From: a virus
Strand: one strand, 5' to 3'
DNA length: 59,504 bases
IMG/VR virus record: IMGVR_UViG_3300015171_000005
Span: 1-59,504 of that record
Shown here: positions 12,685-21,492 of the stretch, piece by piece
Numbering within the stretch: position 1 is the stretch's first letter
Layout of the letters: each line of letters begins with the position of its first letter
Made by a program: the position numbers and the translations under genes
The notes under the pieces: model-generated
Databases searched by the model: none
Told to the model about the DNA's origin: nothing
The model's input: only the letters and a program-made list of their open reading frames with translations

Positions 12685-13797
12685 ATGCTTACCAATTTCG
12701 GTCTCCTGACCACCAACCAGAAAACCATCTGGTCGATGGACCTGTGGAAGCAGGCTCGCAACCTGTCTTTCATCAATCGATTCCTTGGCGATGGCCCCAA
12801 CTCCATCGTCCAGCACATCACCGAACTGAAGAAGGACGAGAAGGGCGCGCGCGCGGTCATCACGCTGCTCGCGGACCTGACCGGCGACGGCGTGGCGGGC
12901 GACCGCATGCTGGAGGGCAACGAAGAGGCGATGCAGACGTTCGACCAAGTCATCCGCATCGACCAGCTTCGCAACGCCAACCGTCTGGAAGGCCGCATCG
13001 CCGACCAGAAGTCGATCGTTACCTTCCGCTCCAATTCCAAGAACCTGCTCGCGTACTGGCTCTCGGATCGTATCGACCAACTCGCGTTCCTGACGCTCGG
13101 CGGTGTCTCGTACACCAAGAAGCCGAACGGTGCCACGCGCGTGGGCTCGGACCTTCCGTATCTGGAATTCGCTGCCGACGTGACCGCCCCGAGTGCCAAC
13201 CGCCGCCTGCGCTGGGACGGTACCAACAAGGCCCTCGTCGCTTCCGGTGCGTCGTCTTCGATCACCGCCGCCGACCAGCCGTCGTGGGAAATGTTCGTGC
13301 AACTGAAGGCGTACGCCAAGGACCGCTACATTCGCGGCACCAAGCTGGACGGCGGCGAAGAGATGTACCACGCCTTCCTCACGCCGACCGCCATGAGCAA
13401 GCTGAAGCTCGATCCGACTTACCTCCTGAACCTGCGTCACTCGGTCTCGGGCAAGGTCAATGACGAACTCTTCAAGGGCGGCTACGGAGTGACGATCGAC
13501 GGGATCACGCTGCATGAATTCCGTCACGTGCCGAATACACAAGGTGCCGCGTCGGGCTCCAAGTACGGTGCCGCAGGCACCATCGAAGGCTCGCAAGTCA
13601 TCTTCTGTGGCGCGCAAGCACTCGGCATGGCCGACATCGGTGCCCCGGAGTGGGTCGAGAAGGAGTTCGACTTCGGCAACCAGCCTGCCATCTCGTGCGG
13701 CAAGATTCTCGGCTTCCTGAAGCCGCGTTTCGGGTCGATCTACGAGAACCTGTCCGTCGAGGATTTCGGCGTGATCAACGTGTACATCGCCAACTAA
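12685..13797 (+). CDS. major capsid protein, N4 gp56-like / Phage_capsid_3 family
   Basis: The 370-residue protein builds the icosahedral shell. It matches the family pattern: SFINRFLGDGPNSIVQ, LTGDGVAGDRMLEGNEEAM, IDQLRNANRLEGRIADQ, LLAYWLSDRIDQLAF and a conserved C-terminal GAQALGMADIG. The ATG at 12685 is chosen because GGAGG lies 9 nt upstream and the family starts there; the frame is open further back. It is followed by a small gene and then a terminator. Confidence 0.92.
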   Translation: MLTNFGLLTTNQKTIWSMDLWKQARNLSFINRFLGDGPNSIVQHITELKKDEKGARAVITLLADLTGDGVAGDRMLEGNEEAMQTFDQVIRIDQLRNANRLEGRIADQKSIVTFRSNSKNLLAYWLSDRIDQLAFLTLGGVSYTKKPNGATRVGSDLPYLEFAADVTAPSANRRLRWDGTNKALVASGASSSITAADQPSWEMFVQLKAYAKDRYIRGTKLDGGEEMYHAFLTPTAMSKLKLDPTYLLNLRHSVSGKVNDELFKGGYGVTIDGITLHEFRHVPNTQGAASGSKYGAAGTIEGSQVIFCGAQALGMADIGAPEWVEKEFDFGNQPAISCGKILGFLKPRFGSIYENLSVEDFGVINVYIAN

Positions 13798-13808
13798 GGA
13801 GAATCCTC

Positions 13809-14294
13809 ATGGCCCTTCTTCAAACTGCTCGTGGTGCCCAGTACGTGTTGGAATCGGAGCTTGTGATCAACTGGAACGACACCATGGTCGAAGTTGGTGG
13901 CGTCACCAAGGACATGGGAGCCGTCACGGCGGGCGACGTGTTCAAGGCGGTGTTCCTGCCGCCCAACTCCGAGATCGTCGGCGGCGAAGTGCAAGTGGAA
14001 GTCGCGGGCGTCGGTCCCACGGCGTTCACCATCGAAGCCGGAACGTCCTCGGACGGCACGGCGGCGAACTTCGTTAACAACATGCTGGGTGTTTCCGACC
14101 TGAAGGCGGCGGTCGGCGTGACCTACCCGCTGGTGAAGACGGCTGCTGCCGTCAACCCCGGCTTGCAGAGCGCGGTGCCGAACGATGTCTTCATCCGGCT
14201 CATCCGTTCGGTCGCTGTTGCGACCGCAGGAAAAGCCGTGCTGCGCGTGCAGTACATCCTGCGCGGCAAGATCAACGAAGCGGTTCCGTCGTAA
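13809..14294 (+). CDS. probable minor head or head decoration protein, 161 aa
   Basis: It follows the capsid gene after 11 nt with AAGGAG before the ATG. The sequence is beta-rich with repeated Gly/Ala/Val, no Cys and no signal peptide (begins MALLQTARGAQYVLES). It is co-transcribed with the major capsid gene and ends at a terminator, which suggests high copy number and a structural role such as capsid cementing. No specific family is recognised. Confidence 0.7.
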   Translation: MALLQTARGAQYVLESELVINWNDTMVEVGGVTKDMGAVTAGDVFKAVFLPPNSEIVGGEVQVEVAGVGPTAFTIEAGTSSDGTAANFVNNMLGVSDLKAAVGVTYPLVKTAAAVNPGLQSAVPNDVFIRLIRSVAVATAGKAVLRVQYILRGKINEAVPS

Positions 14295-14303
14295 CAAAAC
14301 GCA

Positions 14304-14330
14304 GCGGGGCCGAAAGGCCCCGCTTCGTTT
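14304..14330 (+). terminator. intrinsic terminator after the capsid pair
   Basis: GCGGGGCC and GGCCCCGC form an 8-bp stem with a GAAA tetraloop, followed by the T-rich TTCGTTT. The stem-loop core is the same as in the terminator at 12452. The weaker T-run suggests partial read-through into the connector genes. Confidence 0.85.
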
Positions 14331-14360
14331 CACCCCCACGTTTTCCCATAGGAGTGACAC

Positions 14361-14729
14361 ATGAACTTCACGATGCCGGTGAACAAGACCGTTGCAACGA
14401 TGCAGGGACATACCATCGAATTTCTGGCGGGCGTGCCTACGCACGTTCCCAAGGAATGCTGGAGAGCCGTGCAGACCGAAGGCGCGGTGCCGGAAGACCA
14501 GCAGGCAGCACAAGCGCAGACCCCGCAGGCCGATCCGGTCGTGGACGATCCCGTCGAGCGCCGCTCGCGCATCTTTGCCGCGTTCGAGACCATGGTGGCC
14601 GCGAACAAGCGGGAGGATTTCGCCGCGTCAGGTTCCCCCGCCATCAAGTCGCTCACCGCTGTAGTCGGTTTCGATGTGGACGTGAAGGAGCGTGACGCGC
14701 TCTGGACCGAGTTCCAGCAGAGCATGTAA
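14361..14729 (+). CDS. hypothetical virion-associated protein, 122 aa
   Basis: The start ATG follows TAGGAG. The N-terminal 40 residues are compact (MNFTMPVNKTVATMQGH, then VPTHVPKECW), followed by a Gln/Ala/Pro linker and a helical C-terminal region (FETMVAANKREDFAASG). Small proteins with this two-part layout are common between capsid and connector genes in P22-portal podoviruses. Function unknown. Confidence 0.7.
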   Translation: MNFTMPVNKTVATMQGHTIEFLAGVPTHVPKECWRAVQTEGAVPEDQQAAQAQTPQADPVVDDPVERRSRIFAAFETMVAANKREDFAASGSPAIKSLTAVVGFDVDVKERDALWTEFQQSM

Positions 14730-15434
14730 ATGAACAGCCAAGAACTCGTCGATCTGTTCCGGTTGGACATGAGCGATGTGGCTACGCCGCCGCTCTGGTC
14801 AGACGACGAGATTTTTGGTTACGCCGACGAAGCGCAGAAGTCGTTCGTGCGCGCGATCGGCGGCATCGCGGATTCTTCGACTCCGAACTTGGCGGTGATC
14901 CCGGTCGCCGTCAACGACGTATCGTTTCTGTACGACGCTCGCATCCTCAAGATCAGAAAAGCTTTTCGCCAGTCCGATGGTGCGCCCGTGCTCGTGATGA
15001 ATTACGAGAACGTCGAACTACAAGGGTTGAAGTTCGACGGCAGCAAAGGCCCCGTGCAGATGTTCGTTACCGGCATGGATGATGGGCTCGCTTACTACAA
15101 GCCGATCCCGAGCGTCGCCGATACCTTGCAGATGATGGTCGATCGGTTGCCGCTCAACACGCTGTCGCTGGCGGATGCACCGCAGGATTTGGAAATACCC
15201 GAGCATCATCATCGACATCTCCTGAAGGGGATGAAGGCGCTGGCATACGGCAAGCAGGACGCCGAGACATTCAACAAGTCGAAGTCGGAAGACTTCGAGA
15301 GGCAGTTCAACGTGTACGGCGAAAAAGCGATGCGTGAGCGCGAGCGCCGCATCCACAAAAATCGTAGCGTGGCGTATGGCGGGCTTTCGGTCGGCTCGTA
15401 TCCGTATTTGAAGACTACCAGCACCAATTACTAG
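14730..15434 (+). CDS. head-tail adaptor-like protein (DUF6682-like)
   Basis: The 234-residue protein begins MNSQELVDLFRLDMSD and has PPLWSDDEIFGYADEAQ, a pattern typical of phage adaptor proteins that dock under the portal. The rest alternates beta segments with helices and ends in a basic, Tyr-rich tail. It directly abuts the previous stop. Position after the capsid genes and before tail genes fits a connector that joins portal and tail. The family name is from memory of the pattern. Confidence 0.75.
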   Translation: MNSQELVDLFRLDMSDVATPPLWSDDEIFGYADEAQKSFVRAIGGIADSSTPNLAVIPVAVNDVSFLYDARILKIRKAFRQSDGAPVLVMNYENVELQGLKFDGSKGPVQMFVTGMDDGLAYYKPIPSVADTLQMMVDRLPLNTLSLADAPQDLEIPEHHHRHLLKGMKALAYGKQDAETFNKSKSEDFERQFNVYGEKAMRERERRIHKNRSVAYGGLSVGSYPYLKTTSTNY

Positions 15435-15442
15435 GAGCGAGC

Positions 15443-15811
15443 ATGGAAAACGCCAACGTAGTGGTCGCAGTGTTTCCTTCGGCGGTTCGTGCCGCGAATA
15501 ACGATTCCGGTGAGCAGCAGAACCAATATGCGCGTGGTGCGCATATCGTCATCGACATGCAGGCGGTGCCCGGCGTCGATACCGTCACGTTCACGCTCGA
15601 AGGCAAGGACGCGTTCGGGAACTGGTACACGATCCTCGCCAGCGCGGCGCTGTCGGCGGCTGCTGTCACGGTGCTGCGTGTGTTCCCCGGCCTTGTGGCT
15701 GCGGCCAACGCTGCGGCCAATGACGTGATCCCGCGCGCGTGGCGGCTGCGTGCGGCGCACTCGGCGGGGACGAACTTCACCTATCGCGCGACTGCGAACC
15801 TCATCCTCTGA
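15443..15811 (+). CDS. small virion protein, 122 aa
   Basis: AGGAGCGAGC precedes the ATG at 15443. The protein is Ala/Val-rich and beta-like, with VTFTLEGKDAFGNWYTIL and a C-terminal YRATANLIL. This resembles small head-completion or decoration proteins in podovirus and siphovirus genomes, but no specific function can be given. The stop overlaps the next start (TGATG). Confidence 0.7.
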   Translation: MENANVVVAVFPSAVRAANNDSGEQQNQYARGAHIVIDMQAVPGVDTVTFTLEGKDAFGNWYTILASAALSAAAVTVLRVFPGLVAAANAAANDVIPRAWRLRAAHSAGTNFTYRATANLIL

Positions 15812-16407
15812 TGTCTACCAAGACGCACTTCGACATCGTCCAAGGCAAGACCTTCTCGCGCGTCGTGCGATGGGAGTCGTTGCCGTTCATCTACAAGGCG
15901 ATCTCTGCGATCCCGAACGTTGCCCCGGCGCAACTTACCGTGCCGACGCATGGGTTGGTCGATCAGTGGCGCGCGGCGGTGCTGTCGGTCAAGGGCATGA
16001 CGGAAATCAACGCGATCAATACGCCCCCGCGTGCGTCGGATTTCCACAAAGCCACGGTGATCGACCCGAATACGATCCAGTTCAACGACATCAACGCGAC
16101 TGACTTTTCAACGTACAAGTCGGGCGGCTACATTGTGTACTACACGCCCGTGGATATGACGAGCTTTTCGGCGCGTATGATGCTGAAGACGAAGCCGGGC
16201 GGCACGCTGCTGGTCTCGCTCGTGTCCCCCGCCGACATTGCCATCGACAACACGCTGAAGAAAATCACCATCACGATCTCGGCGACGGCGACCGCAGGCT
16301 TCGCGCCCGGCACGTATCTCTACGATCTGGAGCTTGTGAGCCCCGGTGGCGTCGTGACTGGCCTTCTCGCCGGTGACGTTACCGTGAGCGCGGAAGTAAC
16401 GGTGTGA
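15811..16407 (+). CDS. putative tail or fibre-attachment protein, 198 aa
   Basis: The ATG overlaps the previous stop as TGATG. The N-terminal half is mixed (MSTKTHFDIVQGKTFSRVV), and the C-terminal half is a beta-rich domain (TFSARMMLKTK-like, LYDLELVSPGGVVTGLLAGD) resembling the immunoglobulin-like or BppU-type N-terminal domains of baseplate/fibre proteins. It heads a run of fibre-like genes. The assignment is by resemblance and context. Confidence 0.65.
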   Translation: MSTKTHFDIVQGKTFSRVVRWESLPFIYKAISAIPNVAPAQLTVPTHGLVDQWRAAVLSVKGMTEINAINTPPRASDFHKATVIDPNTIQFNDINATDFSTYKSGGYIVYYTPVDMTSFSARMMLKTKPGGTLLVSLVSPADIAIDNTLKKITITISATATAGFAPGTYLYDLELVSPGGVVTGLLAGDVTVSAEVTV

Positions 16408-16583
16408 TCGACGACACTGTATATGCGTCCGCGCTCATTGACGACGTTCGTGCGTCGGCTGTCGTCAACGATGTGCTCATTCCTGCGCTCAATACGGACA
16501 TTCGCGCGGCTTTTTTTCTTCCTGATGTATATCTTCTCGGATTCGTAAGCGACTTCACCGTCACTCAAAAGTTGGGGGTGTAA
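16404..16583 (+). CDS. small hypothetical protein, 59 aa
   Basis: A GTG start overlaps the previous stop as GTGA, and the frame ends with TAA directly before the next ATG. The protein begins VIDDTVYASALIDDVRAS and ends TVTQKLGV; two ALIDDVRA/VVNDVLI-like segments suggest a small beta or helical linker. Exact packing between two well-supported genes is the main evidence. Function unknown. Confidence 0.65.
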   Translation: MIDDTVYASALIDDVRASAVVNDVLIPALNTDIRAAFFLPDVYLLGFVSDFTVTQKLGV

Positions 16584-17066
16584 ATGAACGCCTTCAACGC
16601 GACGATCGATCAGCCGGTCGTCTCTGTCGTCACAGTTGGCGAAGCGGGGCCAGCAGGCCCGGCTGGTGCTGCGGGCGGCGACCCCACTGCCATTATTTCC
16701 GTACAGAGCGGCGAAGGCGTGATCATTTCGCGCGGCACGCCCGTGGCCATGGTGGCCGGTGTGGTGATGCGTGCGTCGTCCCTCGGCCCCGGCAAAGTGT
16801 ATGGGCTTGTGTACGACACGACTATCGGTGTTGGTGGCTTTGGGCGCGTCATTACAGGCACTGTGCTGCCTGCTTCGACGACTGAGTGGGACAACATTAC
16901 GGGCGGATCAGGCGGGCTCGTTGCTGGCAGCACGTACTACCTGAGTACCGTTGCTGGTCGTTTGGTGCTTGTCCCGAATCTGACATCCGGCGTGAACTCG
17001 CTCGTCGGGTTTGCAATTTCTTCTACACAGCTTCGTCTTTTTCTTGGCAGTCCGATCACCCTGTAA
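16584..17066 (+). CDS. collagen-like tail fibre accessory protein, 160 aa
   Basis: A short collagen-like run, GPAGPAGAAGG, lies near residues 22-32, followed by a beta-rich domain with many Gly, Ser and Thr. Gly-X-Y runs in phage fibre proteins promote trimerisation. The C-terminal section (GFAISSTQLRLFLGSPI) recurs as GVAVSSTQMLINKGEPV-like sequence at the end of the next fibre, suggesting the same trimeric end domain. It is probably part of the fibre or of a head fibre. Confidence 0.7.
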   Translation: MNAFNATIDQPVVSVVTVGEAGPAGPAGAAGGDPTAIISVQSGEGVIISRGTPVAMVAGVVMRASSLGPGKVYGLVYDTTIGVGGFGRVITGTVLPASTTEWDNITGGSGGLVAGSTYYLSTVAGRLVLVPNLTSGVNSLVGFAISSTQLRLFLGSPITL

Positions 17067-17078
17067 GGGAGTATCACA

Positions 17079-18851
17079 ATGGCCGACCAGAAACCCCTAC
17101 GAATACTGACGACTGGCGAACAGTCGCAGTTCCAGACCGGCGATACGGTCGCCGTCGCCAACGGCGGCACGGGAGCCACTACTGCGTCGGCGGCGCGCAC
17201 GAGCTTGGGGCTCGTGATCGGTACCGACGTACAGGCGTACTCGGCGACCCTCGCGGCGTTCGCGGCGTACAACACCAACGGGCTCATCACACAGACGGCA
17301 GCGAATACCTACACGGGTAGGACGATCACCGGCACGGCGTCGAACATCACCGTTACGAACGGTGACGGTGTGGCGGGGAACCCGACGATCAACCTTGCGA
17401 CGGTCGCCAACGGCGGTACTGGCACGTTCGTCAAGATCACCATCGACACGTTCGGTCGCGTGACCGGCACGACTGCCGTGGTGTCTGCCGACATTTCAGG
17501 GCTGGTGGACTCGCGCTACTTGCAGCTTGGTGGCGGCACGCTGACGGGTAACTTGATCCTCAACGCCGATCCTTCATCGGCGCTTGGTGCTGCGACCAAG
17601 CAGTACGTCGATGGCGTCGCGGCGGGCCTCACCTACAAAGCGGCTGTGCGCGCAAAGACGACGGGCTCCAACATCACTCTGGCGAGCGCGGCTCCGAATA
17701 CGCTCGACGGCGTGACGCTCGCCGCGAACGACCGCATCTTGGTCACGGACCAGACAGCCCCTGCGGAAAACGGCATCTACTACGTCTCCACGCTCGGCAC
17801 GGGTGCGAACGGCGTATGGACGCGCTCGACGGACGCCAACACATCGGCGCAGGTTCCGGGCGGCACGACAGCCTTCGTGAACGAAGGCACAGCGAACGCG
17901 GATACCGCGTGGACCCTCATCACGAATAACCCCATCACGCTCGGTACGACGGGCCTGACTTTCTCGCAGACTTCAGGGCTCGGACAAGTTGTTGCGGGCG
18001 CGGGCCTCACCAAGACCGGCAACACGCTGGACGTGGGTACGCTCGCCACCACGCGCATCGTAGTGAACGCGGACACTATTGATTTGGGTCAGCCGGTCAT
18101 CGGCGGCTCGGGCGCAGCGTCGGGCATCACTAAGGTCACGGTGGACGTGTACGGGCGCGTGACGAACACCAGCACGGCGGTGCCTTCGGACATCGGCGCG
18201 CAGCCCGCGACGACCGCACTCACGAACCTTTCGGCGCTGGCAGGTACGGGGTTCCTCGCACAGACGAGTGGCACAGCGAATAACGGCGTCTTCGTGGAGC
18301 GCTCGCTGACGACGACCACGCTCACCATCACCAACCCGGCTGGCGTGGCGGGCAACCCGACGATCGACCTTACTTCCGGCATCGTCACAGCGTCTACCTA
18401 CACCAGCGTCACGGTGGACACCTACGGTCGCGTGACGGCGGGAACCAACCCCGCAGTGACGCAGTCCGGCGTGATGCTGACCAACAGCACGGGCTCGACG
18501 ATCGCCAAGCTGAAGGCTCTCTACAAGACGGCCACGGCAGACCAGATTGCGTTGGCCAACGCGAGCGCCTCGGGCACGATGCGCTTCATCGGCTTCGCGT
18601 CTGCGTCGATCAATACTGCGTCTACCGGCCTCGTGCTTACCAACGGCACGGCGGTCGGGCTCACGACGGACTGGGATGCGGTGACGGGCCAGTCGGGCGG
18701 CTTGACTCCGGGTGCCGTGTACTTCGTCTCCACAGTGACGGCGGGCAACATCACCAGTACGGCACCCACGACGGGGTGGCTGGTGCGCGTGGGTGTAGCG
18801 GTCTCCACGACGCAGATGCTCATCAACAAAGGCGAGCCGGTTCAGTTCTAA
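17079..18851 (+). CDS. tail fibre protein with repeated TVDTYGRVT motif
   Basis: The 590-residue protein is Thr/Ala/Gly-rich and beta-structured, with a repeated signature (TIDTFGRVT, TVDVYGRVT, TVDTYGRVT) near residues 123, 353 and 447. The N-terminal ANGGTGATTASAARTSLGL is a common tail-fibre repeat. The C-terminal 90 residues resemble the end of the preceding gene product. It most likely binds a host surface receptor. An SD (AGGGAG) precedes the ATG. No chaperone gene is recognised. Confidence 0.8.
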   Translation: MADQKPLRILTTGEQSQFQTGDTVAVANGGTGATTASAARTSLGLVIGTDVQAYSATLAAFAAYNTNGLITQTAANTYTGRTITGTASNITVTNGDGVAGNPTINLATVANGGTGTFVKITIDTFGRVTGTTAVVSADISGLVDSRYLQLGGGTLTGNLILNADPSSALGAATKQYVDGVAAGLTYKAAVRAKTTGSNITLASAAPNTLDGVTLAANDRILVTDQTAPAENGIYYVSTLGTGANGVWTRSTDANTSAQVPGGTTAFVNEGTANADTAWTLITNNPITLGTTGLTFSQTSGLGQVVAGAGLTKTGNTLDVGTLATTRIVVNADTIDLGQPVIGGSGAASGITKVTVDVYGRVTNTSTAVPSDIGAQPATTALTNLSALAGTGFLAQTSGTANNGVFVERSLTTTTLTITNPAGVAGNPTIDLTSGIVTASTYTSVTVDTYGRVTAGTNPAVTQSGVMLTNSTGSTIAKLKALYKTATADQIALANASASGTMRFIGFASASINTASTGLVLTNGTAVGLTTDWDAVTGQSGGLTPGAVYFVSTVTAGNITSTAPTTGWLVRVGVAVSTTQMLINKGEPVQF

Positions 18852-18860
18852 GGAAACCCC

Positions 18861-19064
18861 ATGGCCAACAAGAAACCGCTGGTTCTGGATGTCAACAACA
18901 CGGTCGTGCAGCAGATTCAAGCTGCCGACCTTGTTGATCCCGTGGCGCTCGGTACTGGGGCCGCAAGCTCTGCCAACTTCCTGCGCGGGGATGGAGCTTG
19001 GGCGACACCGCCCGGCACCATCGCTTCATACGAGTTTTCCTACTTGATGTACGGAGGTATGTGA
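18861..19064 (+). CDS. small fibre-associated protein, 67 aa
   Basis: It begins MANKKPLVLDVNNTVVQQ and contains ASSANFLRGDGAWATPPG, a motif normally found near the end of long tail fibres. It may be a short separate fibre subunit or a detached fragment of a longer fibre. AAGGAAAC precedes the ATG. Confidence 0.7.
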   Translation: MANKKPLVLDVNNTVVQQIQAADLVDPVALGTGAASSANFLRGDGAWATPPGTIASYEFSYLMYGGM

Positions 19065-19065
19065 T

Positions 19066-19464
19066 ATGGCTGCTTCTCCCGTTTATCCCGGCGCACCGAA
19101 GAACCCGGTCATCACCATCGTCAACGCGGACGGCACAGCGAAGAAAACGCTGTACACCGCTGGTGCGAGCGGCGCGAAGATCGGCTCGCTCAGTGTCGCT
19201 TCGGATGACACAGCCGCGCATGACATTCAGGTGTGGCTCACGAAGAGCGCCGTGGATTATCTCGTCGCGACAATCGCCGTGGCGGCAGGCGCGGGGAATA
19301 CGAGCGGCGTCGTGCAGTTGAATATGCTGCCGCTCCTTCTGAGCCTCATGGACCCGGCTGGCTTCCTGCTCCTTGAAGCTTCGGCGATCTTGAAGGTGAA
19401 CGCGGTCGTGGCTGTCACCGCCGCGAAGACGATGTACTTCACCGGCACCGGGGCAGACTTCTAA
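19066..19464 (+). CDS. hypothetical virion protein, 132 aa
   Basis: The start lies one base after the previous stop. The sequence is Ala/Val-rich with alternating beta segments (NPVITIVNADGTAKK, HDIQVWLTKSAVDYLVATIAV). It resembles the small proteins located beside fibre genes in podoviruses. No catalytic residues are visible. The stop overlaps the next ATG as TAATG. Confidence 0.65.
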   Translation: MAASPVYPGAPKNPVITIVNADGTAKKTLYTAGASGAKIGSLSVASDDTAAHDIQVWLTKSAVDYLVATIAVAAGAGNTSGVVQLNMLPLLLSLMDPAGFLLLEASAILKVNAVVAVTAAKTMYFTGTGADF

Positions 19465-20804
19465 TGCGCGCGGGCCTGTACGCGGATTTCCCGAACCCGA
19501 CGCAGCGCGTCCATACGATTGGCACGTCGCCTGCGCCTTGGCACGCCTCGTACTTCAGTGGCGTGTTGCAGGTTGGTGTGAATGCTTTTGCGACGGGGGC
19601 GGGAGTAGGAGAGTCGTACGTCAGCAATAATTTGTACTACGAACTGCGCGGTTGGGTTTATCAGTCAGCGATGGCGGGCAGTCTTTTTAGCCAAGTGCTT
19701 GGCCGGTTCGAGTGGTACACCGCACCTACGGGAGTTGCTAAAGCTGTTGCAACGACCACGCTGCGCATGACGTTGGATGCGAACGGCAATCTCGGCATCG
19801 GGGTGACGCCTTCTGGCGGCCTACTTCATGTCCACTCGACCTCGCTCGACAGCCAAGTCTATGTATCCAGCGGTGCGCCGCGCATCGCGCTCGGGGATAA
19901 CGCCGTCTATGCGTCAGCCACGAATCGTGTTCGTATTGCGATGCCGACAGCGGCGAATAACTTTCTCGCTGGTACAGCCGCAGGCGACTTGCTTGTCTTT
20001 ACCGAGCACGTAACAGGATCGGGTTACGCCTCGCCGGAAGGCAACATCATCTTCGCTACAGCCTCGGGCAATTCATCCGCGATCACGGAACGTATGCGGA
20101 TTTCTGGCGCAGGCAACGTCGGCATCGGCGGAACGCCTAGCGGAATTTTCCATGTGTACGCCGCTCAACCGACGATGTACTTCTCCGACACCACGGCGGG
20201 CGCGGCAAACAACACCACATCTTTTATCTTTCACCAGAAAGACACTAACGCCACGCTGCGAGAAGCCGCCGCGATCAAGGCGATCTCGATAGCACCCGGA
20301 GCTTCGGCCGTAGGGTCCGATCTTGCTTTCTTCACGGCGAACAACGCCGCAGATGCCGAGCAGCTTCGCCTGACGTCAGATGGTCGCTTGTACGGCAAAT
20401 CGCTCCACAACAACGCCGGAGCCATCACCGGCACCACGAATCAGTACATCGCCAGCGGGACTGAAGCGACCTACACCGCAGCCCCCGTCGCCGTAGGCAA
20501 CTGCTCTGCGTTAACGGTCAACAAGGCCCTATATACGCGACTCGGCAACATCGTTGATGTCGCTGTAAGCGTCAACCTGACCGTCACAACTGGCGCCGTT
20601 CAAACAACATTCAATGTGACCGTTCCAGTGGCCTCCGCGTTCGCTCTTGGGGAAAACGCAATGGGGGTCGTGATGGACATAAATAATCTGGTTGCGGGGC
20701 AGGTTGTCGCCCCCGGCGCCGCGAATACGGCGCAGGGGACATGGATACCAACCACGAACGGCGTCCACACGGTTCGACTGCATTTCAGATATGTAGTGAC
20801 GTGA
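19464..20804 (+). CDS. tail fibre or spike-like protein, 446 aa
   Basis: The protein has repeated LGIGVTPSGGLLHVHS and VGIGGTPSGIFHVYA segments, the kind of LGIGT-P-S repeats seen in fibre proteins that end with peptidase_S74-type chaperones, though no such C-terminal domain follows here. The C-terminal about 150 residues have a jelly-roll-like feel (VNLTVTTGAVQTTFNVTVPV). It is the third fibre-like gene, so receptor binding is probably shared. Confidence 0.75.
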   Translation: MRAGLYADFPNPTQRVHTIGTSPAPWHASYFSGVLQVGVNAFATGAGVGESYVSNNLYYELRGWVYQSAMAGSLFSQVLGRFEWYTAPTGVAKAVATTTLRMTLDANGNLGIGVTPSGGLLHVHSTSLDSQVYVSSGAPRIALGDNAVYASATNRVRIAMPTAANNFLAGTAAGDLLVFTEHVTGSGYASPEGNIIFATASGNSSAITERMRISGAGNVGIGGTPSGIFHVYAAQPTMYFSDTTAGAANNTTSFIFHQKDTNATLREAAAIKAISIAPGASAVGSDLAFFTANNAADAEQLRLTSDGRLYGKSLHNNAGAITGTTNQYIASGTEATYTAAPVAVGNCSALTVNKALYTRLGNIVDVAVSVNLTVTTGAVQTTFNVTVPVASAFALGENAMGVVMDINNLVAGQVVAPGAANTAQGTWIPTTNGVHTVRLHFRYVVT

Positions 20805-21091
20805 TGGAACATTCTTGGCACCCACGCGCCGCCGCAATCGTGTTGAATCGAGCCATGACTAAAATCCTGACCGTCATCCTGCTGGCCCTTTCGCTCACCG
20901 CTGCGGCGCAGAACCCGTTGGCGCGCGTCGCCACAACGGAGCCCGCGCAAGCCGTTACGAGTTTTGTGAACGGATGGAGTAGCGGCTTCGCGTGGAACGT
21001 GCCCGCTCGGTTCTTCTGTGCCGGCGGGATGGTGCATCTGCAAGGCATAGCCATGAACGCTGTCGACCACCACCACCACGAGGAGCCACAA
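20804..21091 (+). other. in-frame secreted-type extension upstream of the 127-aa gene
   Basis: From a TGATG overlap at 20804 the frame is open into the gene starting at 21092. From an internal ATG (20855) it encodes MTKILTVILLALSLTAAAQ, a classic signal peptide, then about 60 residues ending in a His-rich stretch before the strong internal start. Either a 223- or 206-residue secreted protein is made, or this part is a remnant of a separate gene whose stop is lost. The start codons here have weak SDs. Confidence 0.4.
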
Positions 21092-21475
21092 ATGAAAGTC
21101 ACCACGAAACAAGTCCGCGAAGCCGCCCCTGCACTCACCGAACTCGCGCAAATGCCGCTGCCGTCCGCTGTCGCCTTGCGCGTCATGCTGACCATCCGCG
21201 CGCTGCGCGATCCGATGAGCGCCTTCGATGAAGTGTGGGCCAAGCTGCTTACCGAAGTCGGCGAGCCCATCAAGGAGCAGCCGGGCCAGTTCACCATCAA
21301 CGACATCGAGAAATTCAATACCGAGAGCAAGGCGCTGCATGAGCAGGAAATCGAAATCAAGGTGAAGCAGATCGCGTTCGCCGACCTGAAGCCATTCGCG
21401 CTCAAGGCGCAGACGTTGCTGGCGCTCGACTGGCTCATCACCGGGCTGGACGAGGGCATGGAAGCAGATGTCTAA
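21092..21475 (+). CDS. conserved phage protein of unknown function, 127 aa
   Basis: The ATG has AGGAG 7 nt upstream. It begins MKVTTKQVREAAPALTELAQ and is mostly helical; a stretch around LPSAVALRVMLTIRALRD and a C-terminal LLALDWLI resemble a family of small phage proteins found near lysis or tail genes. No enzyme motif is visible. The frame continues upstream into a signal-peptide-like segment, so a longer form is possible. Confidence 0.75.
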   Translation: MKVTTKQVREAAPALTELAQMPLPSAVALRVMLTIRALRDPMSAFDEVWAKLLTEVGEPIKEQPGQFTINDIEKFNTESKALHEQEIEIKVKQIAFADLKPFALKAQTLLALDWLITGLDEGMEADV

Positions 21476-21492
21476 CGTATTAGGGAGATGTG

